From Bradyrhizobium sp. Y36 (lineage in GTDB: Bacteria; Pseudomonadota; Alphaproteobacteria; Rhizobiales; Xanthobacteraceae), in contig NZ_NWTI01000003.1 in NCBI RefSeq assembly GCF_002531575.1, forward strand, positions 389,327 to 453,326: a stretch of 64,000 nucleotides of DNA, read 5' to 3'. The position numbers were made by a program, and so were the translations under genes. Positions within the stretch are counted from its first letter, which is position 1; every line of letters starts with the position of its first letter. This document shows, piece by piece, positions 1-8,584 of the stretch. The notes below the pieces were generated by a model. That model saw nothing but the letters and a program-made list of their open reading frames with translations, did no database searches and was not told where the DNA came from.

Positions 1-429
1 GCTGGCCCGGCGCAACACCAGAAGATCCCGCCGCAGCGGATCGGCTTCCGTGATCGTCTCGATCGGCGCGGCTGCGAACCACGCCGCCAGCCAACGATAG
101 AGCGCCGCGTTCAACGCGCGGTCGGGAAAGATCGAGATACGATCGGGAAGGAAGATGGTCGCGGCATCGCGGCCCGGCTGCTCCAATCGCTCGTCGCCAA
201 GACCGATGCGCTGCCGCCAGCCGAGACGATGCCCCGACTTTCGGGCGCTTGCGCTTGCAATCTGCACCCCGGTCTCGCCGCCGAGCGCACGGAACATCAC
301 CGCGAGCCGGCCCCTCATGTCGGTCAGCGCGACAGCGTGATCGTCGTGGACCGGATAGCTCGCTGTGCCGCCGACCATCCTGTGCCAGGCGCGACCGACC
401 GTCTCCTCCAGTTCGAGGAAGTCGAGCAT
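1..429 (-). CDS. norD: NorD, nitric oxide reductase activation protein (N-terminal part)
   Basis: This is the first 143 codons of a gene that runs off the left edge of the window. The start is the ATG at 427-429, 10 bases after the norQ stop, and the protein opens MLDFLELEETVGRAWHRMVG. Position directly after norCBQ and this opening match NorD, a large cytoplasmic protein with a C-terminal von Willebrand factor A domain that works with the NorQ AAA+ ATPase to mature or activate NorCB. The VWA domain would lie outside the window, so the identification rests on the N-terminus and gene order. Confidence 0.85.
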   Translation of the reverse strand, partial: MLDFLELEETVGRAWHRMVGGTASYPVHDDHAVALTDMRGRLAVMFRALGGETGVQIASASARKSGHRLGWRQRIGLGDERLEQPGRDAATIFLPDRISIFPDRALNAALYRWLAAWFAAAPIETITEADPLRRDLLVLRRAS

Positions 430-439
430 GGGCGTGGCC

Positions 440-1249
440 TCACCCGATGACGGCGCGCGCGACGTCCAGCAGCGCCGCCTTCACGTCGGCGTCGTCGGTG
501 AGCGGCTCGATCATGCCGGCCAGCACGGCGTCGGCGATCGGCATGCCCGCAGCGATCAGGGTCGCGCAATAGACTACGAGCCGGGTCGAGACGCCCTCTT
601 CCAGATCGTGGCCCTTGAGCGCGCGCAGCCGCCCAGCCAGCCCCACCAGCGGCCGCACGCGCTCCGGCGACAGCCCGCTTTCGGCGGACACGACGCCGAT
701 CTCGTGCTCTGGCGGCAGGAAATCGAATTCGATGGCGACGAAGCGCTGGCGCGTCGAGGGCTTCAAGGCCTTCAGCAGCGTCTGGTAGCCGGGATTGTAG
801 GAGACGACGAGCATGAAGCTGTTCGGCGCCGCCAGCTCCTCGCCGGTGCGTTCCAGCGGCAGGATGCGGCGATCGTCGGTCAGCGGATGCAGCACGACGG
901 TGACGTCCTTGCGTGCCTCCACGACCTCGTCGAGATAGCAGATGCCACCTTCGCGCACGGCGCGCGTCAGCGGACCATCGGTCCATACGGTGTCGCCGCC
1001 CCTGAGCAGATAGCGGCCGGTGAGATCGGCGGCGGTCAGATCGTCGTGACAGGCGACGGTGTGAAGCGGCAGGCCCAGCCGCGCCGCCATATGCGCGACG
1101 AAGCGCGTCTTGCCACAGCCGGTCGGCCCCTTGAGCAGCACCGGCAGACGCCGCCGCCAGGCATGCTCGAAAAGCTCGCATTCGCGTCCGGATGGAACAT
1201 AGGCCGGCAGCTCGGGCGCCGACGTCACCGTGTGAAGGGCAGCTTTCAT
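440..1249 (-). CDS. norQ: NorQ, MoxR-type AAA+ ATPase for NO reductase activation
   Basis: A 269-residue protein of the CbbQ/NirQ/NorQ family. A Walker A motif GPTGCGKT lies at residues 41-48, and a Walker B-like segment GGICYLDEV follows around residue 105. These ATPases pair with a VWA protein (NorD here) and are needed for assembly or activation of the NorCB complex, probably for insertion of the non-heme iron. The gene follows norB by about 60 bases and precedes norD by 10 bases, so it is part of the nor operon. Length is normal for the family. Confidence 0.93.
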   Translation of the reverse strand: MKAALHTVTSAPELPAYVPSGRECELFEHAWRRRLPVLLKGPTGCGKTRFVAHMAARLGLPLHTVACHDDLTAADLTGRYLLRGGDTVWTDGPLTRAVREGGICYLDEVVEARKDVTVVLHPLTDDRRILPLERTGEELAAPNSFMLVVSYNPGYQTLLKALKPSTRQRFVAIEFDFLPPEHEIGVVSAESGLSPERVRPLVGLAGRLRALKGHDLEEGVSTRLVVYCATLIAAGMPIADAVLAGMIEPLTDDADVKAALLDVARAVIG

Positions 1250-1312
1250 GATGTCTCTCCGGACTTTCCAGGAAGGAGGCGGCCGCGACGAACCGCGGCC
1301 GCCCTTTCTCGT

Positions 1313-2659
1313 TTACTCGGCCGGCTGCAGTGCGGCGGAAATAGTCGCCTGCTTCTCGCGGCCCGGCACCAGCACGGCCCAGACGAACATCAGCGCGGAG
1401 ATCGCAACGAACACACCGGAGCCGAGGCGGACCCAGTAGAACATCGCGAGCTGGTCTTGCACGTCCATGTAGCTCTGGCCGAGCACGCGCTGCAGGTGAA
1501 CCTGAACCACGCCGGCAAAGGTGAGCGCGAAGGTCATGGTCATCATCGCCGTGCACATGATCCAGAAGCTGGTCATGGAGAGCCACTGGTTATAGGGCGC
1601 ACGTCCCTTGAGCTGCGGGATCGCGTAGGCCATCACCGACAGGTTCAGCATCACATAGGCGCCGAAGAAGGCGAGATGGCCGTGCGCCGCGGTGACCTGG
1701 GTGCCGTGGGTGTAGTAGTTCACCGAGGACAGCGTGTGCAGGAAGCCCCACACGCCGGCGCCGAGGAACGCCATCACCGAGCAGCCAACCGACCACAACA
1801 GCGCGGCACGGTTCGGATGCTTGCGGCCGGCCTTCCAGGTCATCTGCACCGTGAAGATCACCATGGTGAAGAACGGCGCGACTTCGAGCGTGGAGAACAG
1901 CGAGCCGATCCACTGCCAGTAACCGGGCGCGCCGATCCAATAGAAGTGGTGGCCGGTGCCGAGAATGCCCGAGAACAGGGCAAGGCCAATGATGACGTAG
2001 AGCCACTTCTCGACGACCTCACGATCGATGCCGTTGAGCTTGATCATGAGATAGGCGAGCACGGAGGCCATGATCAGCTCCCAGACGCCCTCGACCCAGA
2101 GATGAACGACGTACCACCAATACATCTTGTCGACGGCAAGGTTCGCCGGATTGTAAAAGGCGAACAGGAAGAAGATCGCAACGCCCCACAGACCGAACAA
2201 CAGGATGTTGGTGATCGTGGTCTTGCGCCCCTTCAGCGCCGTCATCGTGACGTTGAACAGGAACATCAGGCAGACGACGACGATGCCGACCTTGATGATG
2301 AAGGGCTGCTCGAGGAACTCGCGGCCCTCGTGATAGTGGAAGAGGTAGCCGACCACGGCAACGCCGGCTGCGCCGAAGAACATCCAGAACTGGATCTTCG
2401 CCAGCAGCGGGCTGTAGAGCTCGTTCTCGGTCTCTTCCGGGAGCAGATAGTAGGTTGCCCCCATGAAGCCGATCAGCGACCATACGATCAGCGCGTTGGT
2501 GTGGATCATCCGGACGATGTTGAACGGCAGGATGACCGACAGGGTATTGGGCAGGACGTAGATCGTTCCGGCGAGAAGGCCAAACAGGACCTGGGCCAGG
2601 AACAAGGTCAGCGCGCCGTAGAAATACAGCATCGCGACTTTCTGGGTTTGATATTTCAT
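1313..2659 (-). CDS. norB: NorB, nitric oxide reductase catalytic subunit
   Basis: A 448-residue polytopic membrane protein of the heme-copper oxidase superfamily. It reduces two NO to N2O at a heme b3/FeB centre using electrons from NorC. Visible metal-ligand regions are MIHTNAL near residue 53, HLWVEGVWE in the middle (with the glutamate that typifies NO reductases instead of the oxidase tyrosine), GTGHHFYW, and the distal HGHLAFFGAY segment. The length is that of short, cytochrome c-dependent cNOR rather than the longer quinol-dependent qNOR, which agrees with the adjacent norC. Confidence 0.97.
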   Translation of the reverse strand: MKYQTQKVAMLYFYGALTLFLAQVLFGLLAGTIYVLPNTLSVILPFNIVRMIHTNALIVWSLIGFMGATYYLLPEETENELYSPLLAKIQFWMFFGAAGVAVVGYLFHYHEGREFLEQPFIIKVGIVVVCLMFLFNVTMTALKGRKTTITNILLFGLWGVAIFFLFAFYNPANLAVDKMYWWYVVHLWVEGVWELIMASVLAYLMIKLNGIDREVVEKWLYVIIGLALFSGILGTGHHFYWIGAPGYWQWIGSLFSTLEVAPFFTMVIFTVQMTWKAGRKHPNRAALLWSVGCSVMAFLGAGVWGFLHTLSSVNYYTHGTQVTAAHGHLAFFGAYVMLNLSVMAYAIPQLKGRAPYNQWLSMTSFWIMCTAMMTMTFALTFAGVVQVHLQRVLGQSYMDVQDQLAMFYWVRLGSGVFVAISALMFVWAVLVPGREKQATISAALQPAE

Positions 2660-2699
2660 CTCGGGTTCTCTCTGTCTTGAGAAGAAGAAAGCAGCGTGC

Positions 2700-3152
2700 T
2701 CAGCCGGCCTTGTTCGGCGGCCAGCTCTGACGCTTGATCGTGCTGGCCCATTGCAGGAAGTCGGCGAGGTCGTTGAGCTCCTGGTCGGTGAGGTTGAACT
2801 GCGGCATCTGCCGCCGGCCCTCTGCGCCCGAGGGCTGCGACTGCATCCAGGCCTTCAGCGTCTCGCGAGCCGCGGCCGGATCCTCCTTGCCGCCCCAGCG
2901 ATCCCAGACGTTGCCGACCTCGGGGGCGAAATAGGCGCCCTCGCCCAGCAGCGTGTGGCAGTTGATGCAGGAGTTCTTCTCCCAGACATGCTTGCCGCGG
3001 GCGACCGACGACGTCAGCGTCGCAGCGTCCGTGGATGTCGTGGCCATGTAGTAATGGCTGTGCGCCGTCAGCCCTATGAAGATGGCGAAGAAAAAGGCCG
3101 AACCGCCGTAGAACACATTTCGAGCGGCCGACTTGGTCAGGCGTTCAGCCAT
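2700..3152 (-). CDS. norC: NorC, cytochrome c subunit of NO reductase
   Basis: A 150-residue membrane-anchored monoheme cytochrome c. An N-terminal membrane helix (GGSAFFFAIFIGLTAH) is followed by the heme-binding CINCH motif, and an RRQMPQFNLTDQEL segment supplies the likely axial methionine. It passes electrons from periplasmic cytochrome c to NorB. I chose the ATG at 3150-3152 (MAERLTKSAARN) because AAGGA lies six bases before it; an in-frame TTG two codons upstream is less likely. norB starts about 40 bases downstream. Confidence 0.96.
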   Translation of the reverse strand: MAERLTKSAARNVFYGGSAFFFAIFIGLTAHSHYYMATTSTDAATLTSSVARGKHVWEKNSCINCHTLLGEGAYFAPEVGNVWDRWGGKEDPAAARETLKAWMQSQPSGAEGRRQMPQFNLTDQELNDLADFLQWASTIKRQSWPPNKAG

Positions 3153-3223
3153 TGCCAATCCTTTCCGGTTTGAGTCGAGAAAATCTGTGATGCGATTTAT
3201 TGCGGATTGCCGGGAGGCGCTCT

Positions 3224-3237
3224 TTGACGAAGCGCAA
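3224..3237. promoter_or_regulatory. FixK/NnrR-type box upstream of norC (imperfect)
   Basis: The sequence TTGAC-GAAG-CGCAA has the TTG-N8-CAA spacing of FNR/FixK/NnrR sites. One half-site is degenerate. It is centred about 78 bases before the norC start, so norCBQD may have its own promoter in addition to read-through from norEF. Confidence 0.5.
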
Positions 3238-3263
3238 GGATTGCGACGATGCGCGACCGCCGA

Positions 3264-3527
3264 TCAGATCAGGGCAACGATGGCGGATGCGAGCCAGGCG
3301 AACAGCACCACGATGACAACCCAGGCGCTGACGAGGCCCCGCCAGAGCGCCGGCGCCGAGCGAAGATCGAGGAAATCGAGCACGATACGGCGGCCCTTGA
3401 GGGCGGCGAAGGTCAGCAGCAAGGCATTGGCGAGTAAGGGGCGCGACACCAGCGCCGGAACCAGAAGGGTCGCCAGAGCAAGGCCGATCAAGGTGAGCCA
3501 GGCCATGTCGAGGCGATCCGGAATCAC
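3264..3527 (-). CDS. norF: NorF-like small membrane protein
   Basis: An 87-residue protein with two or three hydrophobic segments (MAWLTLIGLALATLLVPALV, LLANALLLTFAAL, GLVSAWVVIVVLFAWLASAIVALI). The RRIVLDFLDLRSAP stretch between segments resembles NorF/COX-subunit-IV-type proteins found with NorE. Its start overlaps the norE stop in an ATGA arrangement, indicating translational coupling. NorF is an accessory factor that supports full NO reductase activity; its precise role is unsettled. The call rests on size, topology and position rather than a strong motif. Confidence 0.75.
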   Translation of the reverse strand: MIPDRLDMAWLTLIGLALATLLVPALVSRPLLANALLLTFAALKGRRIVLDFLDLRSAPALWRGLVSAWVVIVVLFAWLASAIVALI

Positions 3528-4102
3528 GAGTGCACCAGATAGATGATCGGAAACATGACGATCCAGAGCAGATCGACCATGTGCCAGAAAGCGGTTCCGG
3601 TCTCGACGCCCTCCGCCCGGGCGCCCCGGGAAACTACGGCCAGGATGACGATGCCGAGGCCGACATGCAGGAGATGGAAGCCTGTGAGGAGGAAGTACAG
3701 GGTGAAGAACGGGCTTGTCTCCAGGCCGTTTCCTAATCCGATCTCGGCGGCATATTCAGTCAGCTTGACCGCGATGAAGACGCTGCCAAGCGCCATGGCG
3801 CCGATCAGCCAGCCGCGCGCACGTCCCCTCTCGCCCGCCCGCGCAGCTGCCGTCGCCCGCGCGGCGGCCCAGCCACTGGTAACGAGGACGATGGTGTTGA
3901 TTCCAGCCAGATGCGCATCAAGCGTGGCCTGACCGGCGGCAAAGAGCGCCGGATGAAGCGCTCGGGCGATGACAAAGGCGCCCAGGAACAGGCCGAAGGC
4001 GGCGAGTTCGCTGAAGATGAGGACCCAGATCATGGGATCGCCGGGAAGATCTTCCAGGATTCCCCAGCCGGTGCTCTCTTGCTCGCAATCCGTCGCCGAC
4101 AT
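3524..4102 (-). CDS. norE: NorE, cytochrome c oxidase subunit III-like protein
   Basis: A 192-residue membrane protein of the heme-copper oxidase subunit III family. Typical elements are FSELAAFGLFLGAFVIAR near the start, FFTLYFLLTGFHLLHVGLG, and a C-terminal HMVDLLWIVMFPIIYLVHS. The reading frame stays open upstream to 4231, but that part is cysteine-rich and unlike the family, so I took the ATG at 4100-4102 (MSATDCEQE). It is the first gene of the nor cluster and is preceded by a perfect FixK/NnrR box. NorE is accessory and not required for catalysis in the systems studied. Confidence 0.9.
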   Translation of the reverse strand: MSATDCEQESTGWGILEDLPGDPMIWVLIFSELAAFGLFLGAFVIARALHPALFAAGQATLDAHLAGINTIVLVTSGWAAARATAAARAGERGRARGWLIGAMALGSVFIAVKLTEYAAEIGLGNGLETSPFFTLYFLLTGFHLLHVGLGIVILAVVSRGARAEGVETGTAFWHMVDLLWIVMFPIIYLVHS

Positions 4103-4194
4103 CTGAATTCCACACCAAGACGCCGAACAGATATCCCACCGGCGCGATTGCGACTTTGTCGCCGGACAAATAGTGCAACCGGCCGAAGGCGCGT

Positions 4195-4208
4195 TTGCGC
4201 TATCGCAA
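4195..4208. promoter_or_regulatory. FixK/NnrR (FNR-family) box, perfect palindrome
   Basis: TTGCG-CTAT-CGCAA is a perfect 5-4-5 inverted repeat matching the rhizobial FixK2/NnrR class. Its centre is about 99 bases before norE on the minus strand and about 75 bases before the small ORF at 4276 on the plus strand, so it could serve both. Known biology: nor genes in Bradyrhizobium are switched on at low oxygen with nitrogen oxides through FixK2 and NnrR. Confidence 0.8.
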
Positions 4209-4275
4209 TGTTCCGACCGCCATGCCGTCATAGGGTGGAGATATCAAGCGGTTGCGCAAAACAGTGAGCGATGAG

Positions 4276-4443
4276 ATGAGCGATGCACAAATCGGGCTGC
4301 TGACCGCGACCCCCATCATCATCGTGTTCGCCATCGCGCTCCGGCGAATGGGGGTGCTGTCGACCGTGGCGACCGTATCGGCGGTGACCCTCTCCGTCGC
4401 GATCGCGACGGTGCTGTTCACGACGCAGGCGCCACTGCAGTAG
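4276..4443 (+). CDS. Small putative membrane protein divergent from nor
   Basis: A 55-residue ORF (MSDAQIGLLTATPII...) with two hydrophobic stretches separated by the short basic turn ALRRMG, so possibly a two-helix inner-membrane protein. I recognise no family. The ATG at 4276 is preferred over an upstream TTG at 4252. It lies divergent to norE, sharing the intergenic region with the perfect FixK/NnrR box, which is the main reason to take it seriously. Its TAG stop is the first part of a palindromic repeat. Confidence 0.45.
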   Translation: MSDAQIGLLTATPIIIVFAIALRRMGVLSTVATVSAVTLSVAIATVLFTTQAPLQ

Positions 4444-4529
4444 GGTGGGCAAAGCGGAGCGTGCCCACGACTTTCTCTCGATCATAGATGAATGGTGGGC
4501 ACAGCGCGTTGCGCCTTTGCCCACCCTAC
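4440..4529. repeat. Intergenic palindromic repeat, family A (copy 1)
   Basis: The outer arms GTAGGGTGGGCAAAG and CTTTGCCCACCCTAC are exactly complementary, with a second inner pair around GTGCCCAC and GTGGGCAC. A very similar element lies at 27236-27324. It fills the gap between the small ORF and the 3' end of gguB and could form a long hairpin in RNA. Confidence 0.85.
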
Positions 4530-4545
4530 GGCACCGCCGACGTGG

Positions 4546-5736
4546 CTACCTGCGCTGGTTATACACGTCGATACACACCGCCCCCAGCAGCACCAGGCCC
4601 TTGATGACCTGCTGATAGTCGATGCCGATGCCGAGGATGGACATGCCGTTGTTCATCACGCCCATGATCATGGCGCCGACCACGGCCCCGCCGACGCGCC
4701 CGACCCCGCCATAGGCCGAGGCGCCGCCGATGAAGCAGGCGGCGATGACGTCGAGCTCGAAGCCCAGACCTGCCTTCGGCGTCGCCGTGTTGAGGCGCGC
4801 GGCGAAGACGAGGCCGGCGAGCGCCGCCAGCACGCCCATGTTGACGAAGGTGAGGAACGTCAGCCGCTCGGTCTTGATGCCCGACAGTTTTGCCGCCTTG
4901 GCGTTGCCGCCCACCGCATAGACCTGCCGGCCGATCACGGTGCGGCGGGTGACGAAGCCATAGAGCGCGATCAACGCGGTCATGATCACCAGCACGTTGG
5001 GCAGGCCGCGATGCGAGGCAATCAGATAGGTGAAGTAGAGCACCGCGCAGGCGAGAAGGATGCTCTTGCCCAGGAAGAACGCATACGGTTCGACCTCGAT
5101 CCCGTGCGATTGCTCGCGCGAACGGCCCTTGGCGCTGGCATAGACGAGGCCGAGCGCGAGCACGGCACCGATCAGCATGGAGGTCGGATGCAGCGTGCCG
5201 GCCTCGGGCAGAAGCTCCGGAATAAACCCGGAGGACAGCTTCTGGAACGTCGCCGGGAACGGGCCAAGCGACTGCCCCTGCAACACCGCGAGCGCGAGCC
5301 CCTTGAACACCAGCATGCCCGCCAGCGTCACGATGAAGGACGGAATCCCGAAGAAGGCCACCCAATAGCCCTGCGCCGCGCCGATCGCGGCCCCCAGCAA
5401 CAGGCAGGCGATGAAGGCGAGCGTGTAGTCGACCTTGTAGGTCACCATCAGCACGGCGGCCACGGCACCGACGAAGCCCGCGACCGAGCCGACCGAGAGG
5501 TCGATATGACCGGTGACGATCACCAGCAGCATGCCGAGCGCCATGATGACGATGTAGCTGTTCTGAAGCACGAGGTTGGTCAGATTGAGCGGCTGCAGCA
5601 GCGTGCCGCCGGTCATGACCTGGAAGAACAGCATGATCGCGATCAACGACATCAGCATGCCGTAGTTGCGCAAATTGTTCTTGATGAAGCTGCCGGGCCG
5701 GCGCTCCTCGGGCAGCGATACCGTTTTGTCGGTCAT
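4546..5736 (-). CDS. gguB: Sugar ABC transporter permease, GguB/XylH type
   Basis: A 396-residue polytopic permease of the CUT2 (ribose/xylose) family. Hallmarks include VIVTGHIDLSVGSVAGFVGA and the C-terminal FELDVIAACFIGGASAYGGVGRVGGAVVGAMIMGVMNNG. It forms the membrane channel for the sugar delivered by ChvE. Its start overlaps the stop of the ATPase gene (ATGA at 5733-5736), and the order chvE-gguA-gguB is that of the Agrobacterium multiple-sugar system. Length is typical of the longer XylH/GguB subgroup. Confidence 0.92.
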   Translation of the reverse strand: MTDKTVSLPEERRPGSFIKNNLRNYGMLMSLIAIMLFFQVMTGGTLLQPLNLTNLVLQNSYIVIMALGMLLVIVTGHIDLSVGSVAGFVGAVAAVLMVTYKVDYTLAFIACLLLGAAIGAAQGYWVAFFGIPSFIVTLAGMLVFKGLALAVLQGQSLGPFPATFQKLSSGFIPELLPEAGTLHPTSMLIGAVLALGLVYASAKGRSREQSHGIEVEPYAFFLGKSILLACAVLYFTYLIASHRGLPNVLVIMTALIALYGFVTRRTVIGRQVYAVGGNAKAAKLSGIKTERLTFLTFVNMGVLAALAGLVFAARLNTATPKAGLGFELDVIAACFIGGASAYGGVGRVGGAVVGAMIMGVMNNGMSILGIGIDYQQVIKGLVLLGAVCIDVYNQRR

Positions 5737-7310
5737 GGCTGCGATCCTCCCATCTCCGCGGCCGCTGGCGCGGCGTTCCCAATGTTTCGTTCGTTGCGCA
5801 TAATGGCGCGCATGATCTTCTCCTGCGTCGCCTCGGCCCCCATGAACTCCCCGACGAAGGCGCCGTCATTCATGACGCAGATGCGGTCGCAGATGCCGAG
5901 CAGCTCGGGCATCTCCGAGGAGATCACCACGACGCCGCGGCCGGCTTCCGCCAGCTCGTTGATGATACAGTAAATCTCGTATTTGGCACCGACGTCGATG
6001 CCCCGCGTCGGCTCATCCAGGATCAGGACCTTGGGGTCTGTCATCAGCCATTTCGACAGCACCACCTTCTGCTGGTTGCCGCCGGAGAGCTGGCCGGTCT
6101 CCTGGTAGACGTCGGAGCAGCGGATGCGCATCCGGGTGCGGTAATCGCTGGCGACCTTCAACTCGGCGATGTCGTCGATCACCCTCCCCGGCGCGACCTG
6201 ATCGAGGCTGGCGAGCGTGATGTTCTTGCGGACGTCGTCGGCCAGGATGAGGCCGAGCTGCTTGCGGTCCTCGGTGACATAGGCAAGGCCGGCGTCGATC
6301 GCCGCCGCGACGCTCGGCAGCACCATGTCCCGGCCCTCGAGGCGGAGGGTTCCGCTGATCGCAGTGCCCCAGGAGCGGCCGAACAGGCTCATGGCGAATT
6401 CGGTGCGCCCGGCGCCCATCAGTCCGGCAATGCCCACGACCTCGCCGCGCTTGACGCTGAAGCCGACATTCTTGATCACCTGCCGCTCGGGATGGATGGG
6501 GTGATACACCGACCAGTTCTCGACGGTGAGCACGGGTTCGCCGATCTTTGCGTTACGCTCCGGGAAACGGTGAGCCATGTCGCGGTTGACCATGCTGCGG
6601 ATGATGCGGTCTTCCTGGATCGGCTCGGCATGGCAGTCGATGCTGTCCACGGTGCGGCCGTCGCGCAGCACGGTGATGTGGTCGGCAACCTTGGCGACCT
6701 CGTTGAGCTTGTGCGAGATCAGGATCGAGCCGATGCCCTGGTCGCGGAAGGCCATCAGGCGCTCGAGCAGCGCGGCGCTGTCGGCCTCGTTGAGGCTGGC
6801 GGTCGGCTCGTCCAGGATCAGCATCCGCACCCGCTTGGACAGCGCCTTGGCGATCTCGACCAACTGCTGCTTGCCGACACCGAGATCGGTGATCAGCGTG
6901 TCAGGGGATTCCTTCAAGCCGACCTGCGCCAGCAACTCGCGCGTGCGCCGGTACACCTCGTCGCGGTCGATCACGCCGAGCTTCGAGGGCGGATGCGACA
7001 GGAAGATGTTCTCCGCAATCGACATCAGCGGGATCAGCGCCAGCTCCTGGTGGATGATGATGATGCCGAGCGCCTCGGAATCGTTGATGTCGCGGAAGCG
7101 GCGCTCCTCGCCCTCAAACACGATGGTGCCCTCATAGCTGCCCGCGGGATAAACGCCGCTGAGCACCTTCATCAGCGTCGACTTGCCCGCGCCGTTCTCG
7201 CCGACGAGGGCGTGGATCTGCCCTGCCTGAACCGAGAAATTGACGTCGCGCAGCGCCTGCACACCGGCAAAGCTCTTGCTGACGTTGCGCATCTCCAGCA
7301 TGGCGGTCAT
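5733..7310 (-). CDS. gguA: Sugar ABC transporter ATP-binding protein, GguA/XylG type
   Basis: A 525-residue ATPase with two fused nucleotide-binding domains, as in CUT2 importers. The first half has GENGAGKST (Walker A) and LILDEPTASL (Walker B). The second half has the expected degenerate Walker A (GLMGAGRTE), then LSGGNQQKV and LILDEPTRGIDVGAK. I placed the start at the ATG at 7310 (MTAMLEMRNVSKSF); the frame is open further upstream, but that part overlaps a palindromic repeat. It follows chvE after a 127-base gap holding a strong hairpin. Confidence 0.93.
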   Translation of the reverse strand: MTAMLEMRNVSKSFAGVQALRDVNFSVQAGQIHALVGENGAGKSTLMKVLSGVYPAGSYEGTIVFEGEERRFRDINDSEALGIIIIHQELALIPLMSIAENIFLSHPPSKLGVIDRDEVYRRTRELLAQVGLKESPDTLITDLGVGKQQLVEIAKALSKRVRMLILDEPTASLNEADSAALLERLMAFRDQGIGSILISHKLNEVAKVADHITVLRDGRTVDSIDCHAEPIQEDRIIRSMVNRDMAHRFPERNAKIGEPVLTVENWSVYHPIHPERQVIKNVGFSVKRGEVVGIAGLMGAGRTEFAMSLFGRSWGTAISGTLRLEGRDMVLPSVAAAIDAGLAYVTEDRKQLGLILADDVRKNITLASLDQVAPGRVIDDIAELKVASDYRTRMRIRCSDVYQETGQLSGGNQQKVVLSKWLMTDPKVLILDEPTRGIDVGAKYEIYCIINELAEAGRGVVVISSEMPELLGICDRICVMNDGAFVGEFMGAEATQEKIMRAIMRNERNIGNAAPAAAEMGGSQP

Positions 7311-7344
7311 TGGCGTTGGTGTCCCTTGGAACCTTTGCATCCCC

Positions 7345-7428
7345 GCCGTCATTCCGGGGCGATGCAAAGCATCGAACCCGGAATCTCGAGGTTCCGGGTT
7401 CGCCCTTCGGGCGCCCCGGAACGACGGC
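7345..7428. repeat. Intergenic palindromic repeat, family B, between chvE and gguA
   Basis: Outer arms at 7345-7361 and 7412-7428 pair with one mismatch (GCCGTCATTCCGGGGCG against CGCCCCGGAACGACGGC). Inside is a second palindrome, CGAACCCGGAA...TTCCGGGTTCG. It lies inside the chvE-gguAB operon just after the chvE stop, where a stable hairpin could protect or partly terminate the chvE message and give more binding protein than membrane components. Confidence 0.85.
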
Positions 7429-7437
7429 ACGAGAAAT

Positions 7438-8511
7438 CTACTGGAACTGCGCTTTCTTGTAGTAGCCGCTTTCCACCAGGACCTTCTCCCAATTGTCCTT
7501 GTAGACCACGACCGGCTTGAGCAGGTAGGACGGCACGGTCTTGACGCCGTTCTCATAGGTCTTGGTATCGTTGACCGCGACCTGCTTGCCGCCGAGCGCG
7601 GCGTCGACCATGTCGGCGGTCACCTTGGCGAGGTCGCGGGTGTCCTTGAAGATGGTCGAATACTGATCGCCGCGCAGCATCGCCTTGATCGAGGGCACCT
7701 CGGCGTCCTGCCCCGAAATGACCGGCATCGGCTGGTCGGCGCTGCCATAGCCGACGCCCTTCAACGAGGAGATGATGCCGATCGAGATGCCGTCATAGGG
7801 CGACAGCACGGCGTTGATCTTCTTGTTGCCGTAGTAGGCGCTGAGCAGATTGTCCATGCGGGCCTGGGCGGTGGCGCCGTCCCAGCGGAGCGTCGCGACC
7901 TTGTCCATGCCCATCTGGCCCGAGGCGACGACGAGCTTGCCGCTGTCGATGTAGGGCTTCAGCACGCTCATCGCACCGTTGTAGAAGAAGTAGGCATTGT
8001 TGTCGTCGGGCGAGCCGCCGAACAGCTCGATGTTGAACGGACCCTTACCGTCCTTCAGCCCAAGCCCCTGCTCGATCGATTGCGCCTGCAGCACACCGAC
8101 CTGGAAATTGTCGAAGGTCGCGTAATAGTCGACGTTCGGCGTGCCGCGGATCAGGCGGTCATAGGCGATCACGGTGATGCCCTTTGCCTTGGCCTGCTTG
8201 AGCACGTCGGACAGCGTGGTGCCATCGATCGCGGCAATCACCAGGGCTTTCGCGCCCTTGGTCACCATGTTCTCGACCTGCGAGAGCTGGTTCGGAATGT
8301 CGTCTTCGGCATATTGCAGGTCGGTGTTGTAACCGCGCTCCTTCAGCACCTTGACCATGTTGTTGCCGTCGTCGATCCAGCGCGCCGAGGATTTGGTCGG
8401 CATCGCGATCCCGACGGTCGCCTTGTCCTGGGCGGAGGCGGTGAGGCCTGTCGCCATCATCGCAGCGCCGGCCAACGCCAGCGCGAGGAATGTCGTCTTC
8501 AGTTTCAGCAT
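7438..8511 (-). CDS. chvE: ChvE, periplasmic multiple-sugar-binding protein
   Basis: A 357-residue periplasmic protein with a clear signal peptide ([27 protein letters not shown], cut before QDK). The mature start [20 protein letters not shown] and the later [21 protein letters not shown] and [14 protein letters not shown] segments match ChvE/XylF-type binding proteins. In Agrobacterium ChvE binds L-arabinose, D-galactose, D-glucose and D-xylose, feeds GguAB and also signals through VirA. No virA is present here, so only transport is supported. First gene of its operon. Confidence 0.93.
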   Translation of the reverse strand: MLKLKTTFLALALAGAAMMATGLTASAQDKATVGIAMPTKSSARWIDDGNNMVKVLKERGYNTDLQYAEDDIPNQLSQVENMVTKGAKALVIAAIDGTTLSDVLKQAKAKGITVIAYDRLIRGTPNVDYYATFDNFQVGVLQAQSIEQGLGLKDGKGPFNIELFGGSPDDNNAYFFYNGAMSVLKPYIDSGKLVVASGQMGMDKVATLRWDGATAQARMDNLLSAYYGNKKINAVLSPYDGISIGIISSLKGVGYGSADQPMPVISGQDAEVPSIKAMLRGDQYSTIFKDTRDLAKVTADMVDAALGGKQVAVNDTKTYENGVKTVPSYLLKPVVVYKDNWEKVLVESGYYKKAQFQ

Positions 8512-8584
8512 GTTTCACTCCCTTGGGTGTCAGACTGTTTCTTTGTTTCAACGAGAACGTGGTCGTGGGCTGCTTTCGTGTCTC

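Noticed and set aside
365..2680. A 771-codon open frame on the plus strand opposite norQ and norB
   Set aside because: It is antisense to well-recognised nor genes, rich in Arg/His/Asp/Gly with no domain, and follows from the third-position GC bias of the real genes.
4492..5973. A 493-codon plus-strand frame opposite gguB
   Set aside because: Antisense shadow rich in Asp/Gln/His/Arg; starts inside a palindromic repeat.
7438..8511. ChvE as a virulence/VirA signalling component
   Set aside because: No virA or other vir gene is in the window; the adjacent gguAB genes support only sugar import.
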